The notes under the pieces were generated by a model that had not been told where the DNA came from, made no database searches, and worked only from the letters and a program-made list of their open reading frames with translations. Both the position numbers and the translations under genes were made by a program. Shown one piece after another: positions 1 to 8,623 of a stretch of 64,000 nt of DNA; position 1 is the stretch's first letter; each line of letters starts with the position of its first letter. The DNA comes from Brevibacterium sp. CCUG 69071 (GTDB taxonomy: Bacteria; Actinomycetota; Actinomycetes; Actinomycetales; Brevibacteriaceae): assembly GCF_021023135.1 (NCBI RefSeq), contig NZ_PGFV01000007.1:62001-126000 (forward strand), read 5' to 3'.

Positions 1-148
1 ACGTCCCCCGGCTAGTCTCGGAATCGGTCCAGCCGGCGAGTGTTCCGTTGACTGCCGCAGGCCCGAGGACGAGGGCCAGGAAAGCGACTGAGGCGAGAAC
101 GGCTCGGCTTCTTATCCACCATGGCTTGGAGCGACGGATAGCTGTCAT
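1..148 (-). CDS. SipW-type exported protein, N-terminal fragment cut by window edge
   Basis: Only the first 49 codons lie in the window. The ATG at 148-146 overlaps the TGA of the upstream signal peptidase gene (ATGA), so the two are translationally coupled. The fragment has a basic start with RRSKPWW, a hydrophobic stretch rich in A, L and V (LASVAFLALVLGPAAVNGTL), then AGWTDSETS. This matches the SipW-cognate signal peptide pattern of the two proteins encoded at 1452-2168 and 2184-2795, which carry AAWTDxE at the same place. It is therefore probably a third secreted substrate of the neighbouring peptidase. Nothing can be said about the mature protein. Confidence 0.75.
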   Translation of the reverse strand, partial: MTAIRRSKPWWIRSRAVLASVAFLALVLGPAAVNGTLAGWTDSETSRGT

Positions 149-1455
149 GACGACACCTTCCCGCGCTTCGTTCGCGTAACAACTGCCGAGCCGATCGCGA
201 TGAGCACGAACGCCGCGAGCAGGAACCACAGCCAGCCCTCGACACCGGTCCGCGGGAGGTCGCCGCCCCCACCAGGTTGATCCGGCCCCGGATCACCAGG
301 ACCGGCTGAGATCTCTTCGCCGTGACCGATCGCGGTGAGACGCACGCCGCTTGTCAGCCCGGCAACATCTCCCCCGTCAGCATTCGAGGCAAGAGTGACC
401 GTCACCTGAATCCTCTGCTCCTCGTCACTGGTCATCTCTAACAACGAACGATTGCCGTTCGGGGCCTGCCCGAGATCGGCGATCGGAATGTCGGCGAGCA
501 GAGGACGTGTCCCGCTCGGGCACTCCTGCGAGGCAGCCGTCCGCGGACAGGTGCGCACATCGACCAGCAGCGCCGAGGCTATCGGCTCCGACAACTGCCC
601 GGCTCCGATTTCGAGTTTCACCGTGCCTTCGTCCGGCGCATCGGTCCACACGTCGACCGACCAGTTCGCCGAGGCGCCCGGACTGAGATTGCGCATCTGT
701 GCTTCGTCGCCGAAGGTCTCCATTCTCAGATACTGGCCGTGGACCTCATTGGACGTCGCTTGCTGTGATTCGGCGGCGATCACACCGCTTGGGGCGAAGA
801 GTTCTCCGCCAAGGAACATCGCCGCGATGATCGGCGTCGCTACCGCGTACTTCGGGGAACGGGCGGGTGTGCGAAGGGCTTCCACTTCGGAGCGCCGGTC
901 ATCAGTTGGGCCCTCAGGCGACTCTTCCTCATCTGTTCGGCGCGGCCAAAAGGCCCAGACGACGAGCAGGCTGGCTGCGATGGTGATGCCGCCGAGCAGG
1001 AAGGGATTGCGCCAGGACTGGATGATCGGTGCGACACCCGGAATCGAGAACATCACCTTCCGCACGGACTCCGCAGTGTAAGGCTCGGGATCCTTCACAT
1101 CATTGGCGTCGCCCTGCATCTCGAAGGTCACCGGACCTGAGGACTCGTCCGGATTGTCGATGACGATCACTCGGTGTGTGACCGGCAACGTATCCTCACC
1201 GCGATCGACCGTGACGACGTCACCGACCTCCATCTCGGTCGCCGGGATCTCGCGGACGAAGGCGATCGATCCTGCCGGGATCGTCGGACCCATTGAACCG
1301 GTCTTGAACATCATGATCGAGATGTTGAAGATGAAGCTGAGAATGACCAGAACGATGCAGACCACCCCGAGGACGGCGAGGACGTTGAGCAGAGCGGCGC
1401 CGAGCCAGGCGCCGACTCGGCCCCGTTTCGCGGTGCCCTGTCGTGGATTCATCAT
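145..1455 (-). CDS. SipW-like signal peptidase I fused to an ectodomain with LPxTG-type anchor
   Basis: A membrane peptidase expected to cleave the SipW-type signal peptides of its neighbours. The 436-aa product has an N-terminal membrane segment (about residues 22-47). Catalytic Ser54 lies in TGSMGPTIP and a His at about residue 94 lies in PVTHRV, as in the SipW/ER-type enzymes that use His instead of Lys; a GDAN box follows at about 115-118. A second hydrophobic segment is at about 153-168. A third at about 208-235 precedes a ~180-aa extracellular-looking region, and the C-terminus has LPRTG, a hydrophobic helix and a basic tail, i.e. a sortase-type sorting signal. Classical SipW proteins are about 190 aa, so the C-terminal half is an extra module. 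I chose the ATG at 1455 because it forms an ATGA overlap with the gene before it. No sortase gene is visible here. Confidence 0.85.
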   Translation of the reverse strand: MMNPRQGTAKRGRVGAWLGAALLNVLAVLGVVCIVLVILSFIFNISIMMFKTGSMGPTIPAGSIAFVREIPATEMEVGDVVTVDRGEDTLPVTHRVIVIDNPDESSGPVTFEMQGDANDVKDPEPYTAESVRKVMFSIPGVAPIIQSWRNPFLLGGITIAASLLVVWAFWPRRTDEEESPEGPTDDRRSEVEALRTPARSPKYAVATPIIAAMFLGGELFAPSGVIAAESQQATSNEVHGQYLRMETFGDEAQMRNLSPGASANWSVDVWTDAPDEGTVKLEIGAGQLSEPIASALLVDVRTCPRTAASQECPSGTRPLLADIPIADLGQAPNGNRSLLEMTSDEEQRIQVTVTLASNADGGDVAGLTSGVRLTAIGHGEEISAGPGDPGPDQPGGGGDLPRTGVEGWLWFLLAAFVLIAIGSAVVTRTKRGKVSS

Positions 1456-2168
1456 CCGCCCTGAACAGACGTGGCTTTCCACGTCCACGTATGGTCGGCC
1501 GTTGAGCCCTGCGCGTCGTTGGGTGTGGTGTCGGGGAGGGCGACCTCGAAGCAGTACGCCTGAACCGATGCCGCGGCGGAGCTCAGGGACTGCGTCGAAC
1601 CCGATTCGACTCCGGTTTTGAGTGGGATCCGCGACGCCCCGCCGAGAACGTACTGGGGTGAGCCCGTGAATGAAGCCTCACCGCATGTGAAACCGTTCAT
1701 ACCGCCGACCGTTGTCGCCTGAGTGACTGCGCGGTATGCGAGGCTGTTTCCGATACCGGTCCCAGGACTGCCGATGCCGCCACCGGACACCTTGACGTCG
1801 CCCTTCATCGTCGTGTTCGACGTCGTCTTCACGAACACCTTCGCATAGACCTTCGACCCGGGATACATATTCCCGGCGTTGAAGACCATCGAAGGGTTGC
1901 TCGTCCACGCCGTCCCGTCGACCGAGAGCTCGATGTTGAATCGCCCCGCCGCGAACGACCCGTTCGCCGTCTCCGTGTCGGTCCACGCGGCGACGGTGGC
2001 GGTCGCACCCACCCCGAACACCAATCCGCCGGCCAAGATCGCCTTGATCCGGCGGTTGCGCAGGCGTTTCCGGTTCTCTCGGATCCGGCGTCTACTCGCC
2101 GGGCGGGCCGACCTGTCGACCCGCCTCGACGAGAGGATGTCGCGCAGCGACGCGAGGAGATTGCGCAT
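1452..2168 (-). CDS. TasA/CalY-like exported protein with SipW-type signal peptide
   Basis: A 238-aa predicted secreted protein. A long basic N-terminus (about 40 residues with many Arg) precedes the hydrophobic core AILAGGLVFGVGATATVA and the motif AAWTDTE, typical of SipW-cognate signal peptides in Actinobacteria. The mature part is rich in Ser, Thr and Gly and contains two Cys, one in FTCGEAS and one in AYCFEV, which could form a disulfide bond. A GGGAG-type ribosome site lies 4 nt before the ATG. It starts 15 nt after the preceding gene ends and overlaps the signal peptidase gene by ATGA, so it sits inside one operon. By family knowledge such proteins are surface or fibre components; the role here is inferred. 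Confidence 0.8.
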   Translation of the reverse strand: MRNLLASLRDILSSRRVDRSARPASRRRIRENRKRLRNRRIKAILAGGLVFGVGATATVAAWTDTETANGSFAAGRFNIELSVDGTAWTSNPSMVFNAGNMYPGSKVYAKVFVKTTSNTTMKGDVKVSGGGIGSPGTGIGNSLAYRAVTQATTVGGMNGFTCGEASFTGSPQYVLGGASRIPLKTGVESGSTQSLSSAAASVQAYCFEVALPDTTPNDAQGSTADHTWTWKATSVQGG

Positions 2169-2183
2169 GGAACTCCCGCCGGA

Positions 2184-2795
2184 CTACTCGGCCGAGGCCG
2201 CTGTGAACTGCCACTGGGCAGTCGCGGCGTCGCCCTCGGCGAGGTCATCACCCGCGGTGACGGTGAAGCACAGTGTGACTGGTGCGCCTGCAGCGCCGTC
2301 GGCTCCGGCCGCGAGGTTGAAGCCCTGCTTGCCCGTCGTCGCAGTGAGCGCGGTGCCGGAAGGCACGATCTGTGTGCCGGTCGCACCGACCTCGCAGGCG
2401 CCTGCATTGGCAACCTGAACGATCCCGTAGGTCAGGTTGGAAGCGTTGTCTCCCGTTCCAGCCGCGCTGGTGAGATCGACGGTCGCGTCATAGGTGGTCG
2501 CCTCGTCCAAACGCAGGACGAATGGCGCGGCCACCGCGTCGCCGGGTGACAGGTTGTCACTGGCCGGAAGTTCAAAGCTCAGAGAGGCTGCGCCGTCGGA
2601 ACTCGTGTGGTCGCTGAAACTGTCTTCAGCTCCCGTCGTGCTGCCTTCGACGTTGAAGTCGCCGGCGCCGAAGACACCTTCGGCCCATTCCTGATCGGTC
2701 CATGCCGCGAGCGTGACTGCAGCTCCGACACCGGGGACGATGCCACCGGCGAGGATGGCCTTGAACTTGCGAGAGCGGGTGGATGGTTTCGCCAC
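2184..2795 (-). CDS. TasA/CalY-like exported protein with SipW-type signal peptide
   Basis: A 203-aa predicted exported protein and first gene of the minus-strand surface locus. I chose the GTG at 2795-2793 because AAGGAG lies 6 nt upstream; longer in-frame extensions run into AT-rich non-coding DNA. The N-terminus is VAKPSTRSRKFKAILAGG followed by a hydrophobic core and AAWTDQE, the same signal-peptide pattern as the next gene. The mature part is acidic and low in aromatics and has two Cys (AGACEVG, VTLCFTV). About 13 residues after the cleavage region come GAGDFNVEG, equivalent to AAGRFNIEL in the neighbour. The two proteins look like distant paralogues. Confidence 0.8.
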   Translation of the reverse strand: MAKPSTRSRKFKAILAGGIVPGVGAAVTLAAWTDQEWAEGVFGAGDFNVEGSTTGAEDSFSDHTSSDGAASLSFELPASDNLSPGDAVAAPFVLRLDEATTYDATVDLTSAAGTGDNASNLTYGIVQVANAGACEVGATGTQIVPSGTALTATTGKQGFNLAAGADGAAGAPVTLCFTVTAGDDLAEGDAATAQWQFTAASAE

Positions 2796-3070
2796 GATGG
2801 ACTCCTTGATGCGGACGCGGGTGCGTGAGAGGCGGAAGTGATGACTCAATAATGACCGTTGAATTACTTTGATAACACTTTTATTCACCACGGACGTCTT
2901 TTGTTCCCAAAATGTTATATATCCGGCGCGGAGCGTCAACCCGCAGACCCGGCGCCGTCCGAACCTGATCCCCTCTACCCGAAGCGCTGATCCCATTCAA
3001 TGAAAACTGCCTCGCCTCGTGTCAGTGACCAGGCGCACACTGTGAAGACAGACAAGGCAAGGAGGCAACG
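2796..3070. promoter_or_regulatory. AT-rich divergent intergenic region between the SipW locus and pobA
   Basis: This 275-bp stretch holds no convincing gene. Bases 2845-2930 are strikingly AT-rich for this genome and probably contain the promoter and leader of the minus-strand surface-protein operon. The pobA side carries a weak dyad, CAGTG at 3023-3027 and CACTG at 3038-3042, which could be an operator. No regulator of the PcaR, PobR or IclR type is encoded next to it. Confidence 0.4.
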
Positions 3071-4255
3071 GTGCCGGAATTTCAGACAGACGTGGCGATC
3101 GTGGGTGCAGGCCCGGCCGGGCTCATGCTCGCCCATCTGCTCCACATCGCGGGCATCGATTCCGTCGTCATCGACAACCGCAGCCACGACGAGATCGCAC
3201 ACACCCACCGCGCCGGCATCCTCGAGGCCGGCTCCGTGCGCATGCTCGAATCCGCAGGCATCGAGTCACGTGTCCACACCGAAGGCCACCGCCACGACGG
3301 CATCGACATCCGTGTCAACGGCATCAGCCACTCCTTCGACTTCCCCGAACTCGTCGACGACTCCGTCTGGCTCTACCCGCAGAACGAGATCTTCGTCGAC
3401 CTCGCCGCGGCCAGGGCCCACACCGGCCGGCCCACCTTCTACTCGGTCACCGACACCCGCCTCGGCGATGTCGAAACTGAGCGCCCCTGGGTCAGCGCGA
3501 CCACCGAGGACGGCGAGAATCTCCAGATCAGCGCCCACTACGTCGTCGGCGCCGACGGCTCCCGCGGCCCCTGCCGGTCGATGATCCCCGACGACACCAG
3601 GCAGCGCTTCTTCCACGAATACCCCTTCGCCTGGTTCGGGATCCTTTGCGAAGCCCCGCCCAGCCACGAAGTCCTCATCTACTCCCGCTCCGAACGCGGT
3701 TTCGCGCTCATCTCCCAGCGCAGCGCGAATGTCCAGCGCATGTACTTCCAGACTTCCCCCGACACCGAGGTGACCGACTGGTCCGATGACCGCATCTGGT
3801 CCGAGCTCCAATCCAGGGTGGATGGTCCCGACGGATTCCAGCTCAAGACCGGACCGATCATCGACAAGACGGTCCTGCCCTTCCGCTCGGCCGTGACCGA
3901 ACCGATGCAGCACGGTTCCCTGTTCCTCGCCGGAGACAGCGCCCACACCGTGCCCCCGACCGGCGCGAAGGGCCTCAACCTCGCCTTCGCCGACGTCTCC
4001 GTGCTCGCCCCGGCTCTGATCGCAGCCCTCAGGGACTCCGACGCCGAGGCGCTGGCCGGGTACTCGCAGACCGCGACGAAACGCGTGTGGAAGGCCCAGA
4101 ACTTCTCCTACCAGATGACACGGATGCTCCACACCGATCCTGGCGCGGATGCCTTCGAAACGAAGCGCAGCCTCGGCGAGTTGGGATCCATCCTCGATTC
4201 CGACCACGGTCGCCGCTACCTGGCCGAATGCTATACGGGCTGGCCCCACGGCTGA
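3071..4255 (+). CDS. pobA: 4-hydroxybenzoate 3-monooxygenase (PobA)
   Basis: An FAD-dependent aromatic hydroxylase that converts 4-hydroxybenzoate to protocatechuate using NAD(P)H and O2. The 394-aa length equals that of typical PobA. The Rossmann FAD motif GAGPAG is at residues 10-15. The middle motif DG is in VVGADGSRGPCR, and the second FAD motif is GDSAHTVPPTGAKGLNLA. The GTG start is supported by AAGGAGG five bases upstream. It is the first gene of a plus-strand run with pcaH, pcaG, pcaB and pcaL, so its product feeds directly into the next enzymes. Confidence 0.93.
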   Translation: MPEFQTDVAIVGAGPAGLMLAHLLHIAGIDSVVIDNRSHDEIAHTHRAGILEAGSVRMLESAGIESRVHTEGHRHDGIDIRVNGISHSFDFPELVDDSVWLYPQNEIFVDLAAARAHTGRPTFYSVTDTRLGDVETERPWVSATTEDGENLQISAHYVVGADGSRGPCRSMIPDDTRQRFFHEYPFAWFGILCEAPPSHEVLIYSRSERGFALISQRSANVQRMYFQTSPDTEVTDWSDDRIWSELQSRVDGPDGFQLKTGPIIDKTVLPFRSAVTEPMQHGSLFLAGDSAHTVPPTGAKGLNLAFADVSVLAPALIAALRDSDAEALAGYSQTATKRVWKAQNFSYQMTRMLHTDPGADAFETKRSLGELGSILDSDHGRRYLAECYTGWPHG

Positions 4256-4315
4256 GCCGCCCGCGAAGCACCCCACAGATTGCACACACGTACACACCGT
4301 CAGAGAGGGACGACA

Positions 4316-5176
4316 ATGAGCGAACAGCAGCTCACCGAACCCGATGCGGTCGACGAGACGTTCCCGTCCTCGACCGTCATCGCCGAACCCGTGAAGGGAC
4401 CGGACGACGCCGCCGAATCCCAGGCCACGCTCTCGGCCGAAATCAAGCAGATCGAAGCCGAGCACAAGGCCGCCGTCACGGCCGGCACACCCGCAGAGAC
4501 GCAGCCGCGTCTGAACTACCCTCCCTACCGCTCCTCCCTGCTGCGTCACCCGACGAAGGACCCCCGCCACACCGACCCCGAGACGATCGAACTCTTCTCC
4601 CCCGCCTTCGGCCACCGGGACATCGGGACCCTCGAATCGGACCTGACGATCCAGGCCGGCGGCGAACCGATCGGCGAGCGCATCCGCGTCACCGGCCGCG
4701 TCCTCGACGGCAACGGCCGACCTGTGCGCAACCAACTCGTCGAGATCTGGCAGGCGAACTCCGCCGGACGTTACATCCACAAACGCGATCAGCACCCGGC
4801 CCCGATCGACCCGAACTTCACCGGAGTGGGACGGACCCTGACCGGCGATGACGGTTCGTATTCGTTCACGACGATCAAGCCGGGTCCGTATCCGTGGAAG
4901 AACCACCACAACGCCTGGCGCCCGGCCCACATCCACTTCTCGCTCTTCGGCACCGAGTTCACCCAGCGGATGATCACCCAGATGTACTTCCCCAGCGACC
5001 CCCTGTTCGCACTCGACCCGATCTACCAGTCGATCACCGACCAGAAGGCTCGCGACCGCCTGGTCGCGACCTACAACCACGACATCACCGAACACGAATT
5101 CCTCATGGGCTACAACTGGGACATCGTGCTCACCGGAGCGAACCGCACCTGGATGGAAGAGGACGACGATGACTGA
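4316..5176 (+). CDS. pcaH: Protocatechuate 3,4-dioxygenase beta subunit (PcaH)
   Basis: The iron-carrying subunit of the intradiol dioxygenase that opens protocatechuate to 3-carboxy-cis,cis-muconate. The 286-aa product carries the family core EIWQANSAGRYIHK, with a Tyr ligand in GRYIHK, followed by PGPYPWKN with the second Tyr and WRPAHIHFS with the two His ligands. The first ~65 residues are an extra acidic segment compared with usual PcaH proteins of about 240 aa. The ATG at 4316 is preceded by GAGAGGGA. It overlaps pcaG by 8 bp, which fits coupled synthesis of the two subunits. Confidence 0.93.
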   Translation: MSEQQLTEPDAVDETFPSSTVIAEPVKGPDDAAESQATLSAEIKQIEAEHKAAVTAGTPAETQPRLNYPPYRSSLLRHPTKDPRHTDPETIELFSPAFGHRDIGTLESDLTIQAGGEPIGERIRVTGRVLDGNGRPVRNQLVEIWQANSAGRYIHKRDQHPAPIDPNFTGVGRTLTGDDGSYSFTTIKPGPYPWKNHHNAWRPAHIHFSLFGTEFTQRMITQMYFPSDPLFALDPIYQSITDQKARDRLVATYNHDITEHEFLMGYNWDIVLTGANRTWMEEDDDD

Positions 5177-5753
5177 GCAGACCACCACCCCCGATCTCAC
5201 CCCGACACCGGGTCAGACCGTCGGCCCGTTCTACGGCTACGCCCTGCCCTATGAGCACGACAGCGAACTCGTCCCACCGGGATCGGCGAATGCCGTGCGC
5301 CTGCACGGAGTCGTCTACGACGGCGCCGGAGCCGTGGTACCCGATGCGATCCTCGAGATCTGGCAGCCCGACGAGACCGGCGAGGTGCCCCGAGCGACAG
5401 GCTCCCTGCGCCGCAACGGCTTCACCTTCACCGGCTTCGGCCGGGCCGCGGTCGACCCCGAGGGCGCCTTCAGCTTCTCCACTATCAATCCCGGACCCAC
5501 CGAGGCGGGCAAGGCCCCCTTCATCAGCGTCGTGATCTTCGCCCGCGGCCTCCTCAACAGGCTCTTCACCAGGATCTACCTGCCCGAGGACACCGAGGCG
5601 CTGGCTGCAGATCCCCTGCTGTCATCCTTGGAGCCCGAGGAGCGCGGACGCCTCATCGCCAGCCGAGAGGCTGACGGATCACTGCGTTTCGACATACGGT
5701 TGCAGGGTGAGCAGGAAACACCCTTCCTCCGCTTCCCCGGACACGAGGACTGA
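5169..5753 (+). CDS. pcaG: Protocatechuate 3,4-dioxygenase alpha subunit (PcaG)
   Basis: The non-catalytic partner of PcaH in the protocatechuate 3,4-dioxygenase complex. The 194-aa length is typical. It shares the intradiol fold, seen in TPGQTVGPFYGYALPYE, ILEIWQPDETGEV and FTFTGFGRAAVDPEGAFSF. The iron ligands seen in PcaH are not conserved, as usual for alpha subunits. The ATG lies inside the last codons of pcaH, and the stop is 25 nt before pcaB. Confidence 0.92.
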   Translation: MTEQTTTPDLTPTPGQTVGPFYGYALPYEHDSELVPPGSANAVRLHGVVYDGAGAVVPDAILEIWQPDETGEVPRATGSLRRNGFTFTGFGRAAVDPEGAFSFSTINPGPTEAGKAPFISVVIFARGLLNRLFTRIYLPEDTEALAADPLLSSLEPEERGRLIASREADGSLRFDIRLQGEQETPFLRFPGHED

Positions 5754-5778
5754 GCCGCCGCCGACAGTGAGGACACAC

Positions 5779-7152
5779 ATGACCGAGAACGCCCCGCACA
5801 CCCGCTTCCTCTTCGCCCCCGGCGATCTGCGCGGGGCCGAGGCCATCGACGATGTCGCCCTCGTGTCCGCGATCGGCAATGTCGAATCCGCGTGGGTCGA
5901 GGCGCAGGCACGCGTCGGGCTGATCTCCTCGGACATCCGCGCCGAGGCGACCGCCGGCATCGAAGCCGCGATCCGCACCCTGCAGGACAACCCCGGCGAG
6001 CTCGAGACCCTGGGCGAGAACGCTGAGGCAGGGGGCAACCCGGTCATTCCGTTCCTCGCCCACGTCCGCACCGGACTCGGCCCCGAGGCCGCTCGCGCCC
6101 TGCACCGGGGGCTGACCAGTCAGGACGTGATGGATTCGGCTCTCGGACTCCTCGTCTGGCGAGTCGTCCGGCAGATGCGGGCCCGCCTCGAGGTCATCGC
6201 CGAGACCCTCGTCTCACTCTCTGACGCCCAGGCGAGCACGCTGTGCCTGGCCCGTACCCTGACCCAACCGGCGCTGCCGACGACCTTCGGACTCAAGGCG
6301 GCGACCTGGGCCGCCGAAGTCCACGAGGTCAAGACCGAAGCCCCCTTCGTCGACTATGTGCAGGTCGGCGGGGCGGCCGGAACTCGGGCGGCGATCCGCC
6401 AGATGGCCGGGGACTCTACGGACTCCCTGCTGCGGGAGTTCCACGTCCAGCTCCGCGGCCCCGATGCGGCCATCACCCACGTCCCCGTGCCCTGGCACAC
6501 CGACCGGGTCCGCATCCTCAACTGGGGCTCCCACCTGGCCCAGTGCGTGACCGTCGGAGCCTCGATCGCCCGCGACGTCCTCATCGGTGTCCGCCCCGAG
6601 ATCGGGGAGCTGGCACTGGCCTCGACCGGCGGATCCTCGGCGATGCCGCACAAATCGAACCCCACCTCGGCGGTGCTGCTCCATCGCAACGGCATGCGCG
6701 TCCCGGGCGCCCTGTCGACCCTGACCACGGCCGCGGCCGAAGCCGTCGAGGAACGCTCCGACGGGGCCTGGCATGCGGAATGGCCGGCCCTGTCCGAGCT
6801 GATGACCCTGGCCATCTCCTCCCTCATCATCCTCGACGAGATGATCGAGGGCCTGAGCGTCAGCCCCGAAGCGATGCGCGCCAACCTCGAAGCGGCCAGC
6901 CCCGGAATCTACGGCGAGAAGCTCAACATCGTCTTCGGCGACCGGCTGTCCAAGGAGCAGCGAACCGCGATCCTCGCCCCGGGAGCCGATCCGCTCACCC
7001 AGCTGCGATCGGCCCTCGGCGACGAACCGGGGCTCGAGGATTTCTTCACCCCGGAGTCGAGCCTCGGCGACGCCGAGGACATCCGCCGCAGCATCCTCGC
7101 CGCTATCGACGAGACAGGCCAGCCGGAACCCGACCTGCCCTATTTCGACTGA
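5779..7152 (+). CDS. pcaB: 3-carboxy-cis,cis-muconate cycloisomerase (PcaB)
   Basis: A member of the fumarase/aspartase superfamily that closes 3-carboxymuconate to 4-carboxymuconolactone. The 457-aa product has the superfamily signature GGSSAMPHKSNPTSAVL (about residues 284-300) and the helical core segment LTSQDVMDSALGL. I chose the ATG at 5779, preceded by a GAGGA ribosome site; an upstream in-frame ATG would overlap the end of pcaG. The next gene, pcaL, follows after 34 nt. Confidence 0.93.
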   Translation: MTENAPHTRFLFAPGDLRGAEAIDDVALVSAIGNVESAWVEAQARVGLISSDIRAEATAGIEAAIRTLQDNPGELETLGENAEAGGNPVIPFLAHVRTGLGPEAARALHRGLTSQDVMDSALGLLVWRVVRQMRARLEVIAETLVSLSDAQASTLCLARTLTQPALPTTFGLKAATWAAEVHEVKTEAPFVDYVQVGGAAGTRAAIRQMAGDSTDSLLREFHVQLRGPDAAITHVPVPWHTDRVRILNWGSHLAQCVTVGASIARDVLIGVRPEIGELALASTGGSSAMPHKSNPTSAVLLHRNGMRVPGALSTLTTAAAEAVEERSDGAWHAEWPALSELMTLAISSLIILDEMIEGLSVSPEAMRANLEAASPGIYGEKLNIVFGDRLSKEQRTAILAPGADPLTQLRSALGDEPGLEDFFTPESSLGDAEDIRRSILAAIDETGQPEPDLPYFD

Positions 7153-7186
7153 TCGACCGACCCAGCAGACTCAGAAAGAGACTTTC

Positions 7187-8479
7187 GTGGACCTCACCGC
7201 CTCCGTACTCGCCGCCCCGACGATCCCCTCCGCCGAGGCCCGCGCCCTCATCGTCCTCCCCTCGCTCGGCACCTCCGCGGCGGCCCTGTGGCAGCAGACC
7301 GCCAGCGCACTGTCGGAACTGAGCCCGGAGACGACGGTCATCGGCGTCGACCTGCCGGGCCACGGCCGCTCACCCCACGTCCCCGCGGGGACGTCAGAGG
7401 CCCCGCGGTGGTCGATGACGGACCTCGCCGAGGCGGTGCTGGCCACCCTCGACCGTGTCCTGCCCGATGCTGTGGACCCCGGTACCCCGGTCGATCTGGC
7501 CGGAGATTCCATCGGCGGGGCCATCGCGCTGCAGCTGGCCCTCGACCATCCCGAGCGGTTCGGCCGCGTCGCCGTCTTCTGCACGGGCGCGAAGATCGGC
7601 GAGGCCTCCGCCTGGGTCGAACGAGCCGAGACGGTGGCGACCTCGGGGACGCCGACGCAGATCATCGGCTCCGCCCAACGATGGTTCGGCGAAGGGTTCA
7701 TGGACCGCGAACCCGAAGCCTCGGCCGCGCTGCTCCATTCGCTCCAGGACGCCGACCGCTTCTCCTACGCCGGACTCTGCCACGCCCTGGCCGGCTTCGA
7801 TGTCCGTGAGCGCCTGTCGGAGATCTCGCTGCCGCTGCTCGCCGTCGCCGGTTCCGAAGACCAGCCCACCCCGCCGACGAAGCTCGTCGAGATCGCCAAC
7901 GGCGTGCCCGGCGCCCTGCTCGAGGTCATCGAGGGCGCCGCCCACCTGGTGCCGGCCGAGGCACCCGACGTGGTCGCCGGACTGCTCAGTGACTTCCTCG
8001 CCGGGAAGGCCGGGAACGGCGGAACGACCGGTGCGATCGGGGACCCGGCGGCCTCCTCGGCGAACCTGCCCACCGCATCGGGACCGCGCGAAGCCAGCCG
8101 GGACGAGGTGCGGGAAGCGGGCATGAGCGTGCGCCGGGAGGTCCTCTCCGACGCCCACGTCGACCGCGCGAACGCGAAGATCGACGACTTCACCGCCGAC
8201 TTCCAAGACCTCATCACCCGCTATGCCTGGGGTGAGATCTGGACACGACCCGGACTCGACCGGCGCATGCGCTCGGCCATCACACTCACGGCGATGATCG
8301 CCGGCGGCCACGAAGCCGAGCTCGCGATGCACGTCAAGGCAGCACTGCGCAACGGCCTGAGCCGCGAAGAGATCAAGGAGGTGCTGCTGCAGTCGGCCAT
8401 CTACTGCTCGGTGCCGAGTGCGAACACCGCGTTCTCGGTGGCCTCGCAGGCACTGGCCGAGGTCGATGCGGAGGGCTGA
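7187..8479 (+). CDS. pcaL: Fused enol-lactone hydrolase / 4-carboxymuconolactone decarboxylase (PcaL)
   Basis: A bifunctional protein for the last two steps to beta-ketoadipate. Residues 1 to about 265 form an alpha/beta hydrolase (PcaD): LPGHGRS, the nucleophile elbow GDSIGG, and the acid/His region with AGSEDQPTPP and EGAAHLVP. Residues from about 300 to 430 are the PcaC decarboxylase: YAWGEIWTRPGLDRRMRS and GLSREEIKEVLLQSAIYCSVP. Fused pcaL is known from Actinobacteria. The GTG start follows AAAGAG. No pcaI, pcaJ or pcaF is in the window, so beta-ketoadipate activation must be encoded elsewhere. Confidence 0.93.
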   Translation: MDLTASVLAAPTIPSAEARALIVLPSLGTSAAALWQQTASALSELSPETTVIGVDLPGHGRSPHVPAGTSEAPRWSMTDLAEAVLATLDRVLPDAVDPGTPVDLAGDSIGGAIALQLALDHPERFGRVAVFCTGAKIGEASAWVERAETVATSGTPTQIIGSAQRWFGEGFMDREPEASAALLHSLQDADRFSYAGLCHALAGFDVRERLSEISLPLLAVAGSEDQPTPPTKLVEIANGVPGALLEVIEGAAHLVPAEAPDVVAGLLSDFLAGKAGNGGTTGAIGDPAASSANLPTASGPREASRDEVREAGMSVRREVLSDAHVDRANAKIDDFTADFQDLITRYAWGEIWTRPGLDRRMRSAITLTAMIAGGHEAELAMHVKAALRNGLSREEIKEVLLQSAIYCSVPSANTAFSVASQALAEVDAEG

Positions 8480-8495
8480 CGGCCCTGTTCGAATC

Positions 8496-8545
8496 GTCAC
8501 ATTGTGACCATCGGGCTTTCGGCCCGTGACCATGGGCAATAGGCT
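8496..8545 (+). promoter_or_regulatory. Palindromic operator-like sites, hairpin and -10 box before the DHA1 gene
   Basis: A 13-bp palindrome GTCACATTGTGAC covers 8496-8508. A CGGGC-TTTCG-GCCCG hairpin covers 8512-8526 and could end pca transcription. The octamer GTGACCAT occurs at 8504-8511 and again at 8526-8533. A TAGGCT -10-like box lies at 8540-8545. Together these look like a regulated promoter for the efflux gene that follows. Confidence 0.45.
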
Positions 8546-8623
8546 GGTGCGGTTGCGGTGCGCCGAGCGAGAGCTGCCGTGCCGCCGATCTCCCTGACCA
8601 ACCCATCCCAGCGAAGGACCCTC

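Noticed and set aside
3266..5200. Long open frame on the minus strand opposite pobA, pcaH and pcaG (over 600 codons)
   Set aside because: High-GC codon use leaves the complementary frame open. The plus-strand products are unmistakable and this frame has no motif.
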